Source of the DNA: Pedobacter metabolipauper
GTDB lineage: Bacteria; Bacteroidota; Bacteroidia; Sphingobacteriales; Sphingobacteriaceae
Reading direction: 5' to 3'
Assembly: GCF_004362715.1 (NCBI RefSeq)
Contig: NZ_SNYC01000004.1
Coordinates: 372,001-436,000, forward strand
DNA length: 64,000 bases
In this document: in pieces, positions 1 through 9,400 of the stretch
Layout: each line of letters begins with the position of its first letter
How positions within the stretch are numbered: position 1 is the stretch's first letter
Translations under genes and position numbers: made by a program
The notes under the pieces: model-generated
The model's database searches: none
The model's input: the letters and a program-made list of their open reading frames with translations, nothing else
Told to the model about the DNA's origin: nothing

Positions 1-93
1 CAAAAACCTGCCGCAGAAGGTCTGTTACACGATGGTGTAGGAGAAACTATTGATCCTGCCATTTCTGCTGATCCTACAGACAAAGAGTTATAG
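1..93 (+). CDS. C-terminal tail of upstream gene, possibly ftsH (partial)
   Basis: An open frame runs from the window edge to a TAG stop and gives 30 residues of an acidic, Pro/Ala-rich tail ending DPTDKEL. It contains no domain, so the sequence alone does not identify it. The next gene is a LUD-domain protein, and in many Bacteroidota ftsH precedes a LUD gene. The flexible acidic tail would suit the C-terminus of that membrane AAA+ protease. The ftsH identity is therefore inferred from gene order only; the existence of a coding tail is better supported, by the open frame and the hairpin that follows it. Confidence 0.4.
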   Translation, partial: QKPAAEGLLHDGVGETIDPAISADPTDKEL

Positions 94-111
94 TACAATC
101 TATTTCATGGG

Positions 112-153
112 GCTGCCGCCTTGGTATATAAGGCGGCAGCAAATCCATTTTTT
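112..153 (+). terminator. Terminator-like hairpin
   Basis: An 11-bp perfect stem (112-122 with 130-140) closes a 7-nt loop, and a run of six T follows at 148-153. The T run starts 7 nt after the stem, so it is not an ideal intrinsic terminator. It sits between the upstream tail and the LUD gene and may attenuate rather than stop transcription. Confidence 0.5.
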
Positions 154-798
154 ATGCAAGAAAATATTTCCTCCAAAGAATTGATGTTGAAAAAGATAAG
201 GAAAGCACTTCTTGAAAAAAGAGACAATCCATATCCCAACTTAGAAGATACCCCACTCTATACTGAAAACACAGAATATCCTGAAGTTTTATTTGCAGAA
301 CAGCTAACTGCTGTTTCAGGCAATTTTATCTATTGCGAGAATGGAATAGAATTTATTGAGAATATTTTGCACCTGGCGGATAAATATAGCTGGAGAAAAA
401 TATACTGCTGGGAGCCAGAGCTTCAGGACCTGCTATCAGAATATGAATTTCCTTTTTATAAAACAGATAAAGATTTTGAGCTTGCAGAAGTAGGTATCAC
501 ACTCTGTGAAGCCCTGATTGCACGAAATGGATCTGTAATGGTATCTAACCAAAATGCTGCAGGAAGGAGATTAAGTATATTTCCACATCATCATATTGTG
601 ATTGCCAGGACGGGCCAGCTGGTTATGGACCTAAAAGATGCATTTAAGATCATTAAAGATAAATATGGAAGTCAGATTCCATCGATGATCAGCACCATTA
701 CCGGGCCAAGCAGAACGGCTGATATTGAAAAAACACTGGTGCTTGGTGCTCACGGACCTAAAGAACTATTTGTGTTTTTAATCGAAGATTTCTCTTAA
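154..798 (+). CDS. LUD-domain protein (LutC-like, DUF162)
   Basis: The 214-residue protein resembles the single-domain LUD family, which includes LutC of the lactate-utilisation complex. In the central part the segment ARNGSVMVSNQNAAGRR and the following FPHHHIVIA match the conserved LUD core, and the end has TGPSRTADIE and LGAHGPKEL, which are typical closing motifs. A TTG at 121 in the same frame would start inside the upstream hairpin, so the ATG at 154 is preferred. No lutA or lutB partner lies next to it here, so lactate oxidation cannot be assumed. In Bacteroidota such stand-alone LUD genes often follow ftsH, and their role is not settled. Confidence 0.8.
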   Translation: MQENISSKELMLKKIRKALLEKRDNPYPNLEDTPLYTENTEYPEVLFAEQLTAVSGNFIYCENGIEFIENILHLADKYSWRKIYCWEPELQDLLSEYEFPFYKTDKDFELAEVGITLCEALIARNGSVMVSNQNAAGRRLSIFPHHHIVIARTGQLVMDLKDAFKIIKDKYGSQIPSMISTITGPSRTADIEKTLVLGAHGPKELFVFLIEDFS

Positions 799-803
799 AA
801 TTT

Positions 804-832
804 TTGTTTCTAATAAAATTATCTTAATTTTA
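804..832 (+). promoter_or_regulatory. Candidate promoter of the KAS III-like gene
   Basis: TTG at 804-806, an 18-nt spacer and TAATTTTA at 825-832 match the Bacteroidota pattern (TTG, spacer, TAnnTTTG) except for the last base. The start codon follows 31 nt later. Confidence 0.35.
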
Positions 833-863
833 TACTGTATACCAAAACAGTCTGCGGTTCATA

Positions 864-1946
864 ATGAGCAATAAAACAACAATACACTCGGTTATAAAAG
901 GAACTGGTAGCTATATTCCAGAAAATGTAATTTCTGGAGATTCTTTTTTAAATTCCACATTCTATGATAATGGCCTTCCTTTAGACAAAGACATTGCGGA
1001 AGTTATTAAAAAATTTACAGAGATTACAGAGATTCAGGAACGTCGTTATGTTAGTGATGGCTCCTTAAACAGCGACATTGCAACAATTGCTGCCCAGCGT
1101 GCAATTGAGGATGCTGGAATTGATAAAGAAACATTAGATCATATCATCTTTTGCCACAACTTTGGAGATATCTCTGCAGGATCCAACAGAATGGATATTT
1201 TACCTGCTTTAGCCGCAAAAGTTAAGCAAGCCCTTGCTATTGAAAATCCGGACTGTGTTGCCTATGATATAATTTTTGGCTGTCCTGGTTGGGTACAGGG
1301 AACAATACAGGCAAACTATCTGATTCAAAGCGGAGATGCCAAACGTGTAATGGTTATTGGTTCTGAGACACTTTCAAGGATAATTGATCCGCATGACCGT
1401 GACAGCATGATCTTTTCTGACGGCGCCGGCGCTGTTATATTTGAGGTAAAAGAATCTGAAGAACCAACGGGGATCATTGCACATAAAACTCAAACCTATG
1501 CTGCAAGCTATGGCTCGCTTCTGGTTATGGGCAAAAGCAATAATCCAGCAGAATCTAATGGAAATACCTATCTGAAGATGAATGGCAGAAAGCTTTATGA
1601 ATTCGCAGTACTGAATGTTCCGCAAGTCGTTAAGAAGGCGATTGACAATGCGGGAATAAGTATTGAAGATATAAAGACGGTATTCATTCATCAGGCCAAC
1701 GGCAAGATGGACCATGCCATTATGAAGCGTTTATTTAAGCTGTATAACTTGGATAGTGTCCCGGAAAACCTGGTGCCAATGACCATCTCATGGCTTGGAA
1801 ATAGCTCTGTAGCTACTATTCCTACCTTGCTAGACCTTGTGCTTAAGAACAAAGTTGAAGGCTATGAAATAAAGAAAGATGAATATGCTGTATTTGCTTC
1901 TGTTGGTGCAGGTATGCATATCAATGCTTTTATATATAAGTTTTAA
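864..1946 (+). CDS. 3-oxoacyl-ACP synthase III family protein (FabH-like)
   Basis: This 360-residue thiolase-fold enzyme belongs to the KAS III family, which condenses an acyl-CoA or acyl-thioester with malonyl-ACP in the cytoplasm. The whole catalytic triad is visible: Cys140 in IIFGCPGWVQG, His276 in VFIHQANGKMD and Asn313 in SWLGNSSVATIP. The family glycine motif appears as SDGAGAVIFE. It is about 30 residues longer than typical FabH and has a divergent N-terminal third, so it may be a specialised paralogue rather than the housekeeping FabH. It ends 3 nt before the convergent TPR gene. No fatty-acid gene lies beside it, so its substrate is unknown. Confidence 0.85.
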   Translation: MSNKTTIHSVIKGTGSYIPENVISGDSFLNSTFYDNGLPLDKDIAEVIKKFTEITEIQERRYVSDGSLNSDIATIAAQRAIEDAGIDKETLDHIIFCHNFGDISAGSNRMDILPALAAKVKQALAIENPDCVAYDIIFGCPGWVQGTIQANYLIQSGDAKRVMVIGSETLSRIIDPHDRDSMIFSDGAGAVIFEVKESEEPTGIIAHKTQTYAASYGSLLVMGKSNNPAESNGNTYLKMNGRKLYEFAVLNVPQVVKKAIDNAGISIEDIKTVFIHQANGKMDHAIMKRLFKLYNLDSVPENLVPMTISWLGNSSVATIPTLLDLVLKNKVEGYEIKKDEYAVFASVGAGMHINAFIYKF

Positions 1947-1949
1947 TCC

Positions 1950-3437
1950 TTATTTAACCCTGTTGATCCCAGCTTTAGCCTGACTTTCAATGCTATTCTC
2001 ATAATCGTGGTCTTTCATCCCAATTGCTAAATTAAAAGAATCCTTTGCCTTTGGGTAGTTTTTCTTTTTTTCGTAAATTTTACCCATCTGCAGAGCAGAG
2101 TTAGCGGCGAAATAATACTTTAGATCCTTACCTGAATTAACTGCATTTTGATAGTTTAATAATGCCTGATCGTCTTTTCCCAATTCATCGTTCAATCTTC
2201 CGCTCCTGTAATAAAACTCAGTTCTATCCCTTCCCACAGCATATGCAGAAGCTTTATCCAGAGAGATGACATCTAATGCTTTTTCATAATAACCGCCATC
2301 AAATAACAAGCGGGCTTTCAGCAGATTTATATTTGGAACTACAGCTGATGCTTCGTTCATCGCCTGTTTGTCTTTTTCCTGGTAGGTATAACCATTTGAC
2401 TTAACCTTTGACATATAACCTATATAGGCCGCTTTGTCGCCTTTTAAAAGTGATATCCAGCCCAGATGGAGGTTGGCGTCTTTAATATAGCTATTACCCT
2501 TGTTTAACTGCAAAAATCGATTGAAATCCTGAGAAGCAGAATAATCCAGTTTGTTAAGTTTCGCTGTCCCGAGTAAAAAATCAAGATATGGAAAAGATTG
2601 AAAAAAAGCAGCAGCAGGTTTATTATTTAAAATAGAAATGGCTTCTTCCGTGTGACCCGATCTTAAACATACCTGGGCCTGTAAATAGACTTTCAGCAAA
2701 TTGAGTTCAGAAAATTTATCCGTATACTTCATAACCTTAGCATACGCAGACGGGCTATGTGCAATATCTGTTAGTACGACTGAATAATAAAATACCACTT
2801 CTTCATAAAAGGGCTCATATTTAGATTTGGGTAAATTTTCTGCAAGCTTGTCAAGCATAGAGATCCCATTTTGTAAATTTCCTTTTATCCCAAAAGTTGC
2901 AAGGGTACTCTTTAACATACCGTCAGGCAGATTACCTAAAAAAGCATTTATAATTCCAAGACCTTTTAAATTAAGATGAAAACCTGGAAATCTTTTATTA
3001 TTTTCCTGCAGTAAACTATTGGCTCTTTTTATTTCCCGGGCAGCAGTAAAATACTCTCCATATCTTCCCCTAATCAAAGCCCATTGTAAATTAATCTCAG
3101 CTTGGGCATATAAAAAATAGGGAGATTTCTCGTCGCCATCTTCAATGAGATCCAACCGATCAGACTTATTTTCTTTTAACCGGTCAAATTCCTGTTTGCT
3201 TTCATTGGTTAATAAATAAAAATAGTCCAGATAATTTTCCAGTAAAGGAACGATGGTGTTTTTAGGATTTAACTTCTTTTCAGCTACAATTAATTGTCTG
3301 GCAGAACTTAACTTTAATTCAAAAATTTGCTGATATGCTTTAAGGCAGTTGCTATTGAAATCAAAATTTGCAAATACTGAAGTTGGGATGGCGAGCAGGA
3401 AAATTAAGAGGAATTTTAAAGTAATGGTCCTAATCAT
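1950..3437 (-). CDS. Secreted tetratricopeptide-repeat protein
   Basis: The 495-residue protein begins with a basic then hydrophobic stretch ending in SVFAN, consistent with a Sec signal peptide and export to the periplasm or outer membrane. The rest is helical with degenerate TPR units, clearest near the C-terminus (YYRSGRLNDELGKDDQALL, then LQMGKIYEKKKNYPKAKDSF). TPRs are protein-interaction scaffolds and no enzymatic motif is visible. It looks like the uncharacterised long TPR proteins common in Bacteroidota. It is convergent with the KAS III-like gene and lies downstream of the zinc-ribbon gene, separated from it by a terminator, so it is probably transcribed on its own. Confidence 0.7.
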   Translation of the reverse strand: MIRTITLKFLLIFLLAIPTSVFANFDFNSNCLKAYQQIFELKLSSARQLIVAEKKLNPKNTIVPLLENYLDYFYLLTNESKQEFDRLKENKSDRLDLIEDGDEKSPYFLYAQAEINLQWALIRGRYGEYFTAAREIKRANSLLQENNKRFPGFHLNLKGLGIINAFLGNLPDGMLKSTLATFGIKGNLQNGISMLDKLAENLPKSKYEPFYEEVVFYYSVVLTDIAHSPSAYAKVMKYTDKFSELNLLKVYLQAQVCLRSGHTEEAISILNNKPAAAFFQSFPYLDFLLGTAKLNKLDYSASQDFNRFLQLNKGNSYIKDANLHLGWISLLKGDKAAYIGYMSKVKSNGYTYQEKDKQAMNEASAVVPNINLLKARLLFDGGYYEKALDVISLDKASAYAVGRDRTEFYYRSGRLNDELGKDDQALLNYQNAVNSGKDLKYYFAANSALQMGKIYEKKKNYPKAKDSFNLAIGMKDHDYENSIESQAKAGINRVK

Positions 3438-3493
3438 AAAAGAATTAAAAGCTTGTCTGGATTATGAGCACAAAATATGCCAAGGTTAACAGC

Positions 3494-3528
3494 AAAAAAA
3501 ACCGTCTCATAATCAAGTTATGAAACGG
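3494..3528 (-). terminator. Intrinsic terminator of the zinc-ribbon gene
   Basis: Read on the minus strand, an 11-bp stem with one mismatched or wobble pair (3518-3528 with 3502-3512) and a 5-nt loop is followed at once by eight T residues (3494-3501). It lies just after the stop of the zinc-ribbon gene. Confidence 0.85.
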
Positions 3529-3551
3529 CCTTCAGTATTTGTCTTTATAAT

Positions 3552-4295
3552 TTAAGCAGGAACCACTTCTTGTGTAAGGGCTTCATCTACTAAAATTCTT
3601 CCGCAGTGTTCGCAAACGATGATCTTTTTACGCTGACGGATATCTAGCTGTCTTTGAGGAGGGATCTGGTTAAAACATCCAGAGCATGAGTCACGGTCAA
3701 TGGTAACAACAGCAAGTCCGTTATTCGCATTTTTTCTCAACCTGTTATAAGCAGTTAAAAGCCTTTCTTCAATAAGTGTTTCTGCTTTTTCTGCCTTTTT
3801 ATTTAATCCTTGTTCTTCTTTCTCAGTTTCAGAAGTAATGGTTTGTAATTCTCCTTGTTTAATATCAAGATCTTTACGTCTTGACTCTAAATCAGCCGCT
3901 GCTTTTTCATAAACTTCAGTTTTTGAAGCAATGTCAAACCCAAACTCTCTGATTTTTTTCTCGCAAACCTGGATTTCCAAAGTCTGGATCTCAACTTCCT
4001 TTGTTAAAGCATCATATTCACGATTATTTTTAACATCTTTCAATTGAGTTTCGTATTTTTTGATCAGGTTCTGAGCTTCCTTGATCATATTTTTACGGGT
4101 CACTATGGCATCTTCGGTATCATCCAATTCTGCTTTAAATTTTTCTATACGGGTCTCAAGACCTGCAACATCATCTTCTAAATCCGCAACTTCCATTGGT
4201 AATTCACCACGGATCTGACGTATTTTATCGATTTTAGTATGTAGGTTTTGTAATTCGTATAAAGCTTTTAGCTTTTGCTCTACAGTTTGTTCCAT
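3552..4295 (-). CDS. Zinc-ribbon coiled-coil protein (CT398/DUF164-like)
   Basis: The 247-residue protein has a long charged coiled coil (about residues 5-185) followed by a four-cysteine zinc ribbon, DSCSGCFNQIPPQR then VCEHCGRIL. This is the architecture of the CT398/DUF164 family, in which a helical hairpin precedes a C4 ribbon. Chlamydial CT398 has been linked to sigma-54 and type III secretion, but the function in Bacteroidota is unknown. In many Bacteroidota the gene sits directly downstream of the Nif3-like gene, as it does here, so the two may be co-transcribed. A strong -7-like box in the 226-nt gap suggests it also has its own promoter. Confidence 0.82.
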   Translation of the reverse strand: MEQTVEQKLKALYELQNLHTKIDKIRQIRGELPMEVADLEDDVAGLETRIEKFKAELDDTEDAIVTRKNMIKEAQNLIKKYETQLKDVKNNREYDALTKEVEIQTLEIQVCEKKIREFGFDIASKTEVYEKAAADLESRRKDLDIKQGELQTITSETEKEEQGLNKKAEKAETLIEERLLTAYNRLRKNANNGLAVVTIDRDSCSGCFNQIPPQRQLDIRQRKKIIVCEHCGRILVDEALTQEVVPA

Positions 4296-4438
4296 TAAAC
4301 GAAATAATTTATGGTATGTATGTATTTAACTGGTTATCAGTATTTTAATGTTTTAAATTCTTATGCAAAATTCATATGGGCCAATTGATTTCAAACTATA
4401 AAAAGAAATCTGCCAATACAATATCCTGTTAAAGCTTG

Positions 4439-4446
4439 CAAAGATA
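4439..4446 (-). promoter_or_regulatory. -7 promoter element upstream of the zinc-ribbon gene
   Basis: TATCTTTG on the minus strand matches TAnnTTTG exactly. No clear TTG is seen at the -33 position. The predicted leader would be about 135 nt. The 4296-4521 gap holds nothing else I can identify. Confidence 0.4.
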
Positions 4447-4521
4447 AGTATTATTTTTGCGATTGTGCATATAAATTCCTATAAACCTGCCGTTTGGCTT
4501 TATCAAAAAGTGGACTCCCAT

Positions 4522-5619
4522 TTACAGAAAATAATTAACCGGATTTGTACTTTGTCCCGTTAAAAAAACACCAAACCCCGGAAAATTCTTTTCCATATGT
4601 CCAACAAGCAATGCGGAAGTAAACTGTTCACTTTCGAAGTGTCCAATATCTGCAATGATCAGGTTTTTATCCGCATCAAAAAATTCATGATATTTAAAAT
4701 CAGCGGTTACAAATGCATCTGCGCCTGCAGCAATGGCCTGTTTTAATAAGAAGCTTCCCGAACCGCCGCAAACAGCGACTTTCCGGATCTTTTTAGGAAG
4801 AATTTTTGTATGGCGGATTACTCGCGCATTCATTTTTTCTTTAACCAGGCTTAAAAAAGCCGTTCCATCCAGTTCTTCGTTTAACCATCCAATCATACCC
4901 GCACCTACCGTTTCCATTCCATTTTCCAGCGCATAAATATCATATGCAACTTCTTCATAAGGATGATATTCCAGGAGTGCCAGGATAACCTTTCTTTCAT
5001 CCTGTGTTCTAAAAATAGTCTCAATCCGTATTTCATCTTCCTGGTGCTGAACACCTATTTCGCCAACAAACGGATCAGTGCCTGCACCCGCTTTAAAGGT
5101 ACCTATACCAGCCCCGTTAAAACTACAGTCACTATATTTTGAAATGTGCCCTGCTCCAGCGATAAATAATGCTTCTCTTAAAACAGAGGCAGATGCCGAT
5201 GGACAAAAAGTAACCAATTTCTTTAAGATACCTGTTTTAGGGCTTAATATCTTAGTATTCTTTAATCCTAATCTTTCACTGATCACTCCATTTACACCAT
5301 GCTGAACATGATCCAGATTAGTGTGGATGGCATATAATGCGATATTATGACGGATTGCCTTCAAAACTACCCGCTCAATATAAGTTTTCCCAGTTATCTT
5401 TTTTAATCCTTTAAATACAATCGGATGATGTGTGATGATCAGATTACAGCCTTTAGCAATGGCCTCATCCACAATTTCTTCTGTACAATCCAATGCAACC
5501 AAAGCTGCATTTATTTCCTGGGCTACCTCTCCAATCAATAATCCGGAATTGTCATAATCTTCCTGGTAATTTAAGGGGGCAAACTCTTCAAGGCTTTTTA
5601 TTATAAGGGATAGCTTCAT
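4522..5619 (-). CDS. Nif3-like dinuclear metal centre protein (YbgI/YqfO family)
   Basis: The 365-residue protein matches Nif3/YqfO, which form hexameric toroids with two metal ions per subunit. Typical segments are seen: the opening YDNSGLLIG, the metal motif LIITHHPIVFKGLKK, AIHTNLDHVQHGVN, and at the end VADIGHFESE-like ADIGHFESEQF. The central insertion (about residues 125-235) is the PII/CutA-like domain found in the longer YqfO subgroup. The enzymatic role is unsettled; a GTP cyclohydrolase-like or metal-chaperone function has been proposed for the family. An in-frame start 27 codons further upstream would lie inside the terminator of the previous gene, so the ATG at 5619 is preferred. 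Confidence 0.88.
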   Translation of the reverse strand: MKLSLIIKSLEEFAPLNYQEDYDNSGLLIGEVAQEINAALVALDCTEEIVDEAIAKGCNLIITHHPIVFKGLKKITGKTYIERVVLKAIRHNIALYAIHTNLDHVQHGVNGVISERLGLKNTKILSPKTGILKKLVTFCPSASASVLREALFIAGAGHISKYSDCSFNGAGIGTFKAGAGTDPFVGEIGVQHQEDEIRIETIFRTQDERKVILALLEYHPYEEVAYDIYALENGMETVGAGMIGWLNEELDGTAFLSLVKEKMNARVIRHTKILPKKIRKVAVCGGSGSFLLKQAIAAGADAFVTADFKYHEFFDADKNLIIADIGHFESEQFTSALLVGHMEKNFPGFGVFLTGQSTNPVNYFL

Positions 5620-5661
5620 ATCCTGTAAAATTACACATTGATTGATAAAATTTTTAATCAA

Positions 5662-5697
5662 ATAAAAAAGCCGGAACAATTGCATTTGTCCCGGCTT
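5662..5697 (-). terminator. Intrinsic terminator after the TM2 gene
   Basis: On the minus strand a 12-bp stem with one imperfect pair (5686-5697 with 5668-5679) and a 6-nt loop is followed by a T-rich tract. It closes the TM2/DUF2752 transcript. Confidence 0.85.
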
Positions 5698-5714
5698 CAA
5701 TATTTTACCTGCTA

Positions 5715-6074
5715 TTATTGGATATTTCCCATTTTAACCATTTGTAAGCTTTCAAATACCATGCGCTGGTTATATTCAAATGCCAGGTTTTTATGATTTA
5801 CAAGGTCGATGATCGTACCAACAAAACACAATCCTACAGTAAAGAAATACAATACTCCCATCCCGATTTGATTAACAAGAAATCTCGGAAGACCGGGAAC
5901 AAAAAAACCCAGGATACAATACAACACCATATCATCAGGATTTCTTCTTTTGCTTCCATAAATCATTAAGAAGCCCCTCAATTGCTGCTCACTAAATCCA
6001 GTAGTTGCAGATTGAAGGTATGCGTATTCTTGTGGGGATATCCCCGGCAATGACATAAATGGTGACTCAAACAT
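5715..6074 (-). CDS. TM2-domain membrane protein
   Basis: This 119-residue protein has two hydrophobic segments, about residues 48-66 (VLYCILGFFVPGLPRFLVNQ) and 70-92, joined by a short polar turn. That is the TM2 domain layout. The N-terminal 45 residues are soluble and lack a signal peptide. It overlaps the upstream DUF2752 gene by 8 nt, which indicates one transcript and probably translational coupling. TM2 and DUF2752 proteins are often neighbours in Bacteroidota, but their function is unknown. Confidence 0.82.
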   Translation of the reverse strand: MFESPFMSLPGISPQEYAYLQSATTGFSEQQLRGFLMIYGSKRRNPDDMVLYCILGFFVPGLPRFLVNQIGMGVLYFFTVGLCFVGTIIDLVNHKNLAFEYNQRMVFESLQMVKMGNIQ

Positions 6075-6399
6075 ATTTTTTCTCCTTATCCTTTATTTTA
6101 AATCCTTTATAATTTATTAAACTCCATTTCAACAACACCAAAACCCGGTATAAAAGAATCAGTAATGCAGGTAAACCAAACCAATGCTGTTCAAAGCTCT
6201 TTTCCAAATTACCATGAAACAAGTGGGTTATCGCTCTTCCAATTCCACATCCCGGGCACCAGGTTAGCCCCAGGTTTGCTAATGGGCAAAGTGTAAAATG
6301 AGCCCCCTCACCATGTTCATGAGGCTGAGCTGTAGCCAGCAGCGTGATAGCCAAAACCCAAAAAAAGAGTTCTAATGGTATCTGGCCTAGCACTTTCAT
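6067..6399 (-). CDS. DUF2752 membrane protein
   Basis: The 110-residue protein carries the family signature CPGCGIGRAITHLFHG in its centre, preceded by a hydrophobic N-terminal segment and followed by a second one (about residues 75-95). A His-rich stretch (PHEHGEGAH) lies before the core. The two cysteines and the His of the signature could bind metal, but this is speculation. It is the first gene of a two-gene transcript with the TM2 gene and diverges from mfd. The putative mfd promoter lies just outside its start. Confidence 0.8.
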   Translation of the reverse strand: MKVLGQIPLELFFWVLAITLLATAQPHEHGEGAHFTLCPLANLGLTWCPGCGIGRAITHLFHGNLEKSFEQHWFGLPALLILLYRVLVLLKWSLINYKGFKIKDKEKKYV

Positions 6400-6461
6400 G
6401 TTTCTTTTATTTTAGATATATTAATCGATGTATTGTTACATCCAAAGCTAATCATAAATAT

Positions 6462-6469
6462 TACATTTG
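6462..6469 (+). promoter_or_regulatory. -7 promoter element of mfd
   Basis: TACATTTG matches TAnnTTTG exactly and ends only 4 nt before the proposed GTG start of mfd. The nearest TTG (6433-6435) is 26 nt upstream, longer than the usual spacing, so the -33 element is weak or absent. Confidence 0.45.
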
Positions 6470-6473
6470 TATT

Positions 6474-9400
6474 GTGAACATTCGCGACCTGATTAACAGA
6501 TACAAGACAGATGACCGCATTGTAGCATTGGCTAAAGCCCTTAATCTGGGTAAAGGCAACAAACTTCAGCTTAAGGGCTTGGTTGGTTCGGCCGATGCAA
6601 CAATTGCAATAGCAACCTATTTCTTATTGCATAAGCCTATTTTATTTATTTTACCTGATAGAGAAGAGGCTTCTTATTTCCTTTCAGACCTGGAAAGTAT
6701 TCTGGATAAAGAGGTTCTTTTATTCCCCTCTTCATTTAGAAAGGGCTTCGATTTTACACAGGTTGATACCGCTAATGTATTGGCAAGGGCCGAAGTTTTA
6801 AATGAGCTAAATCACAATTCCGAATATGGAAAGATCGTTGTTTCTTATCCGGAGGCTCTTGCAGAAAAGGTAATAGACCGAAGTGTCCTGGAAAAAAATA
6901 CCCTGGAGATTAGTACCGGGATTAAGCTTGGCATTGATTTTATCAATGAGTTTTTAATCGATTATGATTTTAACCGTACCGATTTCGTGTATGAACCAGG
7001 ACAATTCTCCATCCGGGGCGGTATTGTTGATATATTCTCTTTTTCACACGATCTGCCTTACCGGATTGAATTTTTTGGGGACATCATTGAAAGTATCCGA
7101 ACGTTTGAAATTGAAAGCCAGCTTTCTGTTGAAGATGTAAAAACACTCACGATCATTCCGAATGTGCAGTCAAAGTACCTGACTGAAAATAACATAAGCT
7201 TACTGGATTACATAGAAAAAGATACACAGGTTTGGTTTAAGGATGTTGAATTTACCCTCGACATCATTAAAGCAGGTTACAAAAAAGCAGTAGAACTCTG
7301 GAAAGCACTTCCTGCAAAAGAGAAGCAGGAAAATCAGGACTGGATTGATCCGAAGTTTGGTTTTGCCGATGAGAAAATGACGGCTGATATCCTGCATGAT
7401 TTTATGCTTGTTGAATTCGGAAAGCAGTATTTCTATAAAACAGACCATATTTTTCAATTCGAAACGAAACCGCAGCCTTCCTTTAATAAGGATTTTAATT
7501 TGCTGATCCATAATTTGAAGGAAAACGAGAAACAAGGAATACATAATCTGATCTTTAGTTCATCTCCCAAGCAAACAGAACGCCTATATGCCATCCTGGA
7601 TGATATAGATAAAACGGCTAAGTTTACCCCCATAAATATCCCCCTCAGAGAAGGCTTTATTGATTCGCAGCAAAAAGTTGCCTTTTATACAGACCACCAG
7701 ATCTTTGATCGCTTTTACAAATACAAATTAAAAAGGGGATACCAGAGAAGTCAGTCAATAACGTTAAAAGAATTACGCGATCTAAAGCCAGGCGATTTTG
7801 TGACTCATATTGACCACGGTATTGGTAAATATGCCGGACTTGAAAAAGTTGAAGTAAATGGTAAAACCCAGGAAATGATCCGTCTTGTTTATGCAGATAA
7901 TGATCTGCTCTATGTAAACATCAATTCATTAAGCAGGATTGCCAAATACAGCGGAAAAGATGGAACAGCGCCAAAAATGAATAAGCTGGGAACTGAGGCC
8001 TGGGATAAATTAAAAAAAACAACTAAAAAAAAAGTCAAAGACATAGCCCGGGACCTGATTAAGCTTTATGCATTAAGAAAAGCCCAGGTAGGTACGGCCT
8101 TTGATCCGGATGGCTATCTGGAAACCGAGTTAGAGGCATCCTTTATTTACGAAGATACGCCTGATCAGGAAAAAGCCACCAATGATGTTAAAAAAGACAT
8201 GGAAGCCCCGCATCCAATGGATAGACTGGTTTGTGGTGATGTGGGCTTTGGTAAAACAGAAATCGCAATCCGGGCTGCTTTTAAAGCCGTAGCGAATGGC
8301 AAACAGGCCGCAGTACTTGTGCCTACCACCATTCTGGCCCTGCAGCATTTTAAAACATTTTCAGGGCGCTTAAAAGGTTTTCCATGTAATGTAGATTATA
8401 TTAACCGCTTTAAAACCAATAAACAGATCAAAGAAACACTTGCTAAAGTTGAAGCCGGCCAGGTCGATATCATTATCGGTACACACCGCTTGCTGAGCAA
8501 GGATGTAAAATTTAAGGATCTGGGCATTATGATCATTGATGAGGAGCAAAAGTTTGGTGTAACCTCAAAAGAAAAGCTACGGGCACTCCGGGTAAATGTC
8601 GATACACTTACCTTAACCGCTACGCCAATACCACGAACACTGCACTTCTCTCTGATGGGAGCAAGAGATCTTTCCATAATGAGCACGCCGCCGCCCAACA
8701 GGCAAGCGGTAAACACAGAGCTGCACGTTTTCAATGACAAATTAATTCAGGAATCGGTTCAGTATGAGCTGGACCGTGGCGGCCAGGTTTTCTTTATTCA
8801 CAACCGGGTAAATGATCTACCTCAATTGGGCGGACTCATTCAAACCCTGGTACCAAAAGCACGCATAGGCATTGCACACGGACAGCTGGACGGGGATGCC
8901 CTGGAAGATGTGATGCTTGACTTTATAAATGGGGAGAAAGATGTGTTAGTAGCCACAACGATCATTGAAGCCGGGTTAGACATTCCCAATGCCAACACGA
9001 TCATTATCAACCATGCCCATATGTTTGGGTTAAGTGACCTGCATCAAATGCGAGGCAGGGTTGGCCGGTCCAATAAAAAAGCATTCTGCTACCTGTTAAG
9101 TCCCCCGCTTTCTACCTTAACTTCCGAAGCCCGTAAACGACTTAGTGCAATAGAAGAGTTTTCAGACCTTGGGAGCGGTTTTAATATTGCAATGAGGGAT
9201 TTGGATATCCGGGGCAGCGGAAACCTCTTAGGTGCAGAGCAAAGTGGCTTTATCGCTGAAATAGGTTTTGAAATGTATCATAAAATTCTTGATGAAGCCA
9301 TTCAGGAATTAAAAGCTGATGAATTTAAGGATCTGTTTAAAAATGAGCCGGCACGCCCCTTTGTCATGTCTACACAAATAGATACCGATCTGGAGCTTTA

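Noticed and set aside
121..153. TTG start for the LUD protein
   Set aside because: It falls inside a hairpin between genes, and the added residues are not family-like. The ATG at 154 fits better.
6375..6473. ATG start for mfd 99 nt upstream
   Set aside because: It lies within the divergent DUF2752 gene, before the -7 promoter box, and adds residues with no Mfd similarity.
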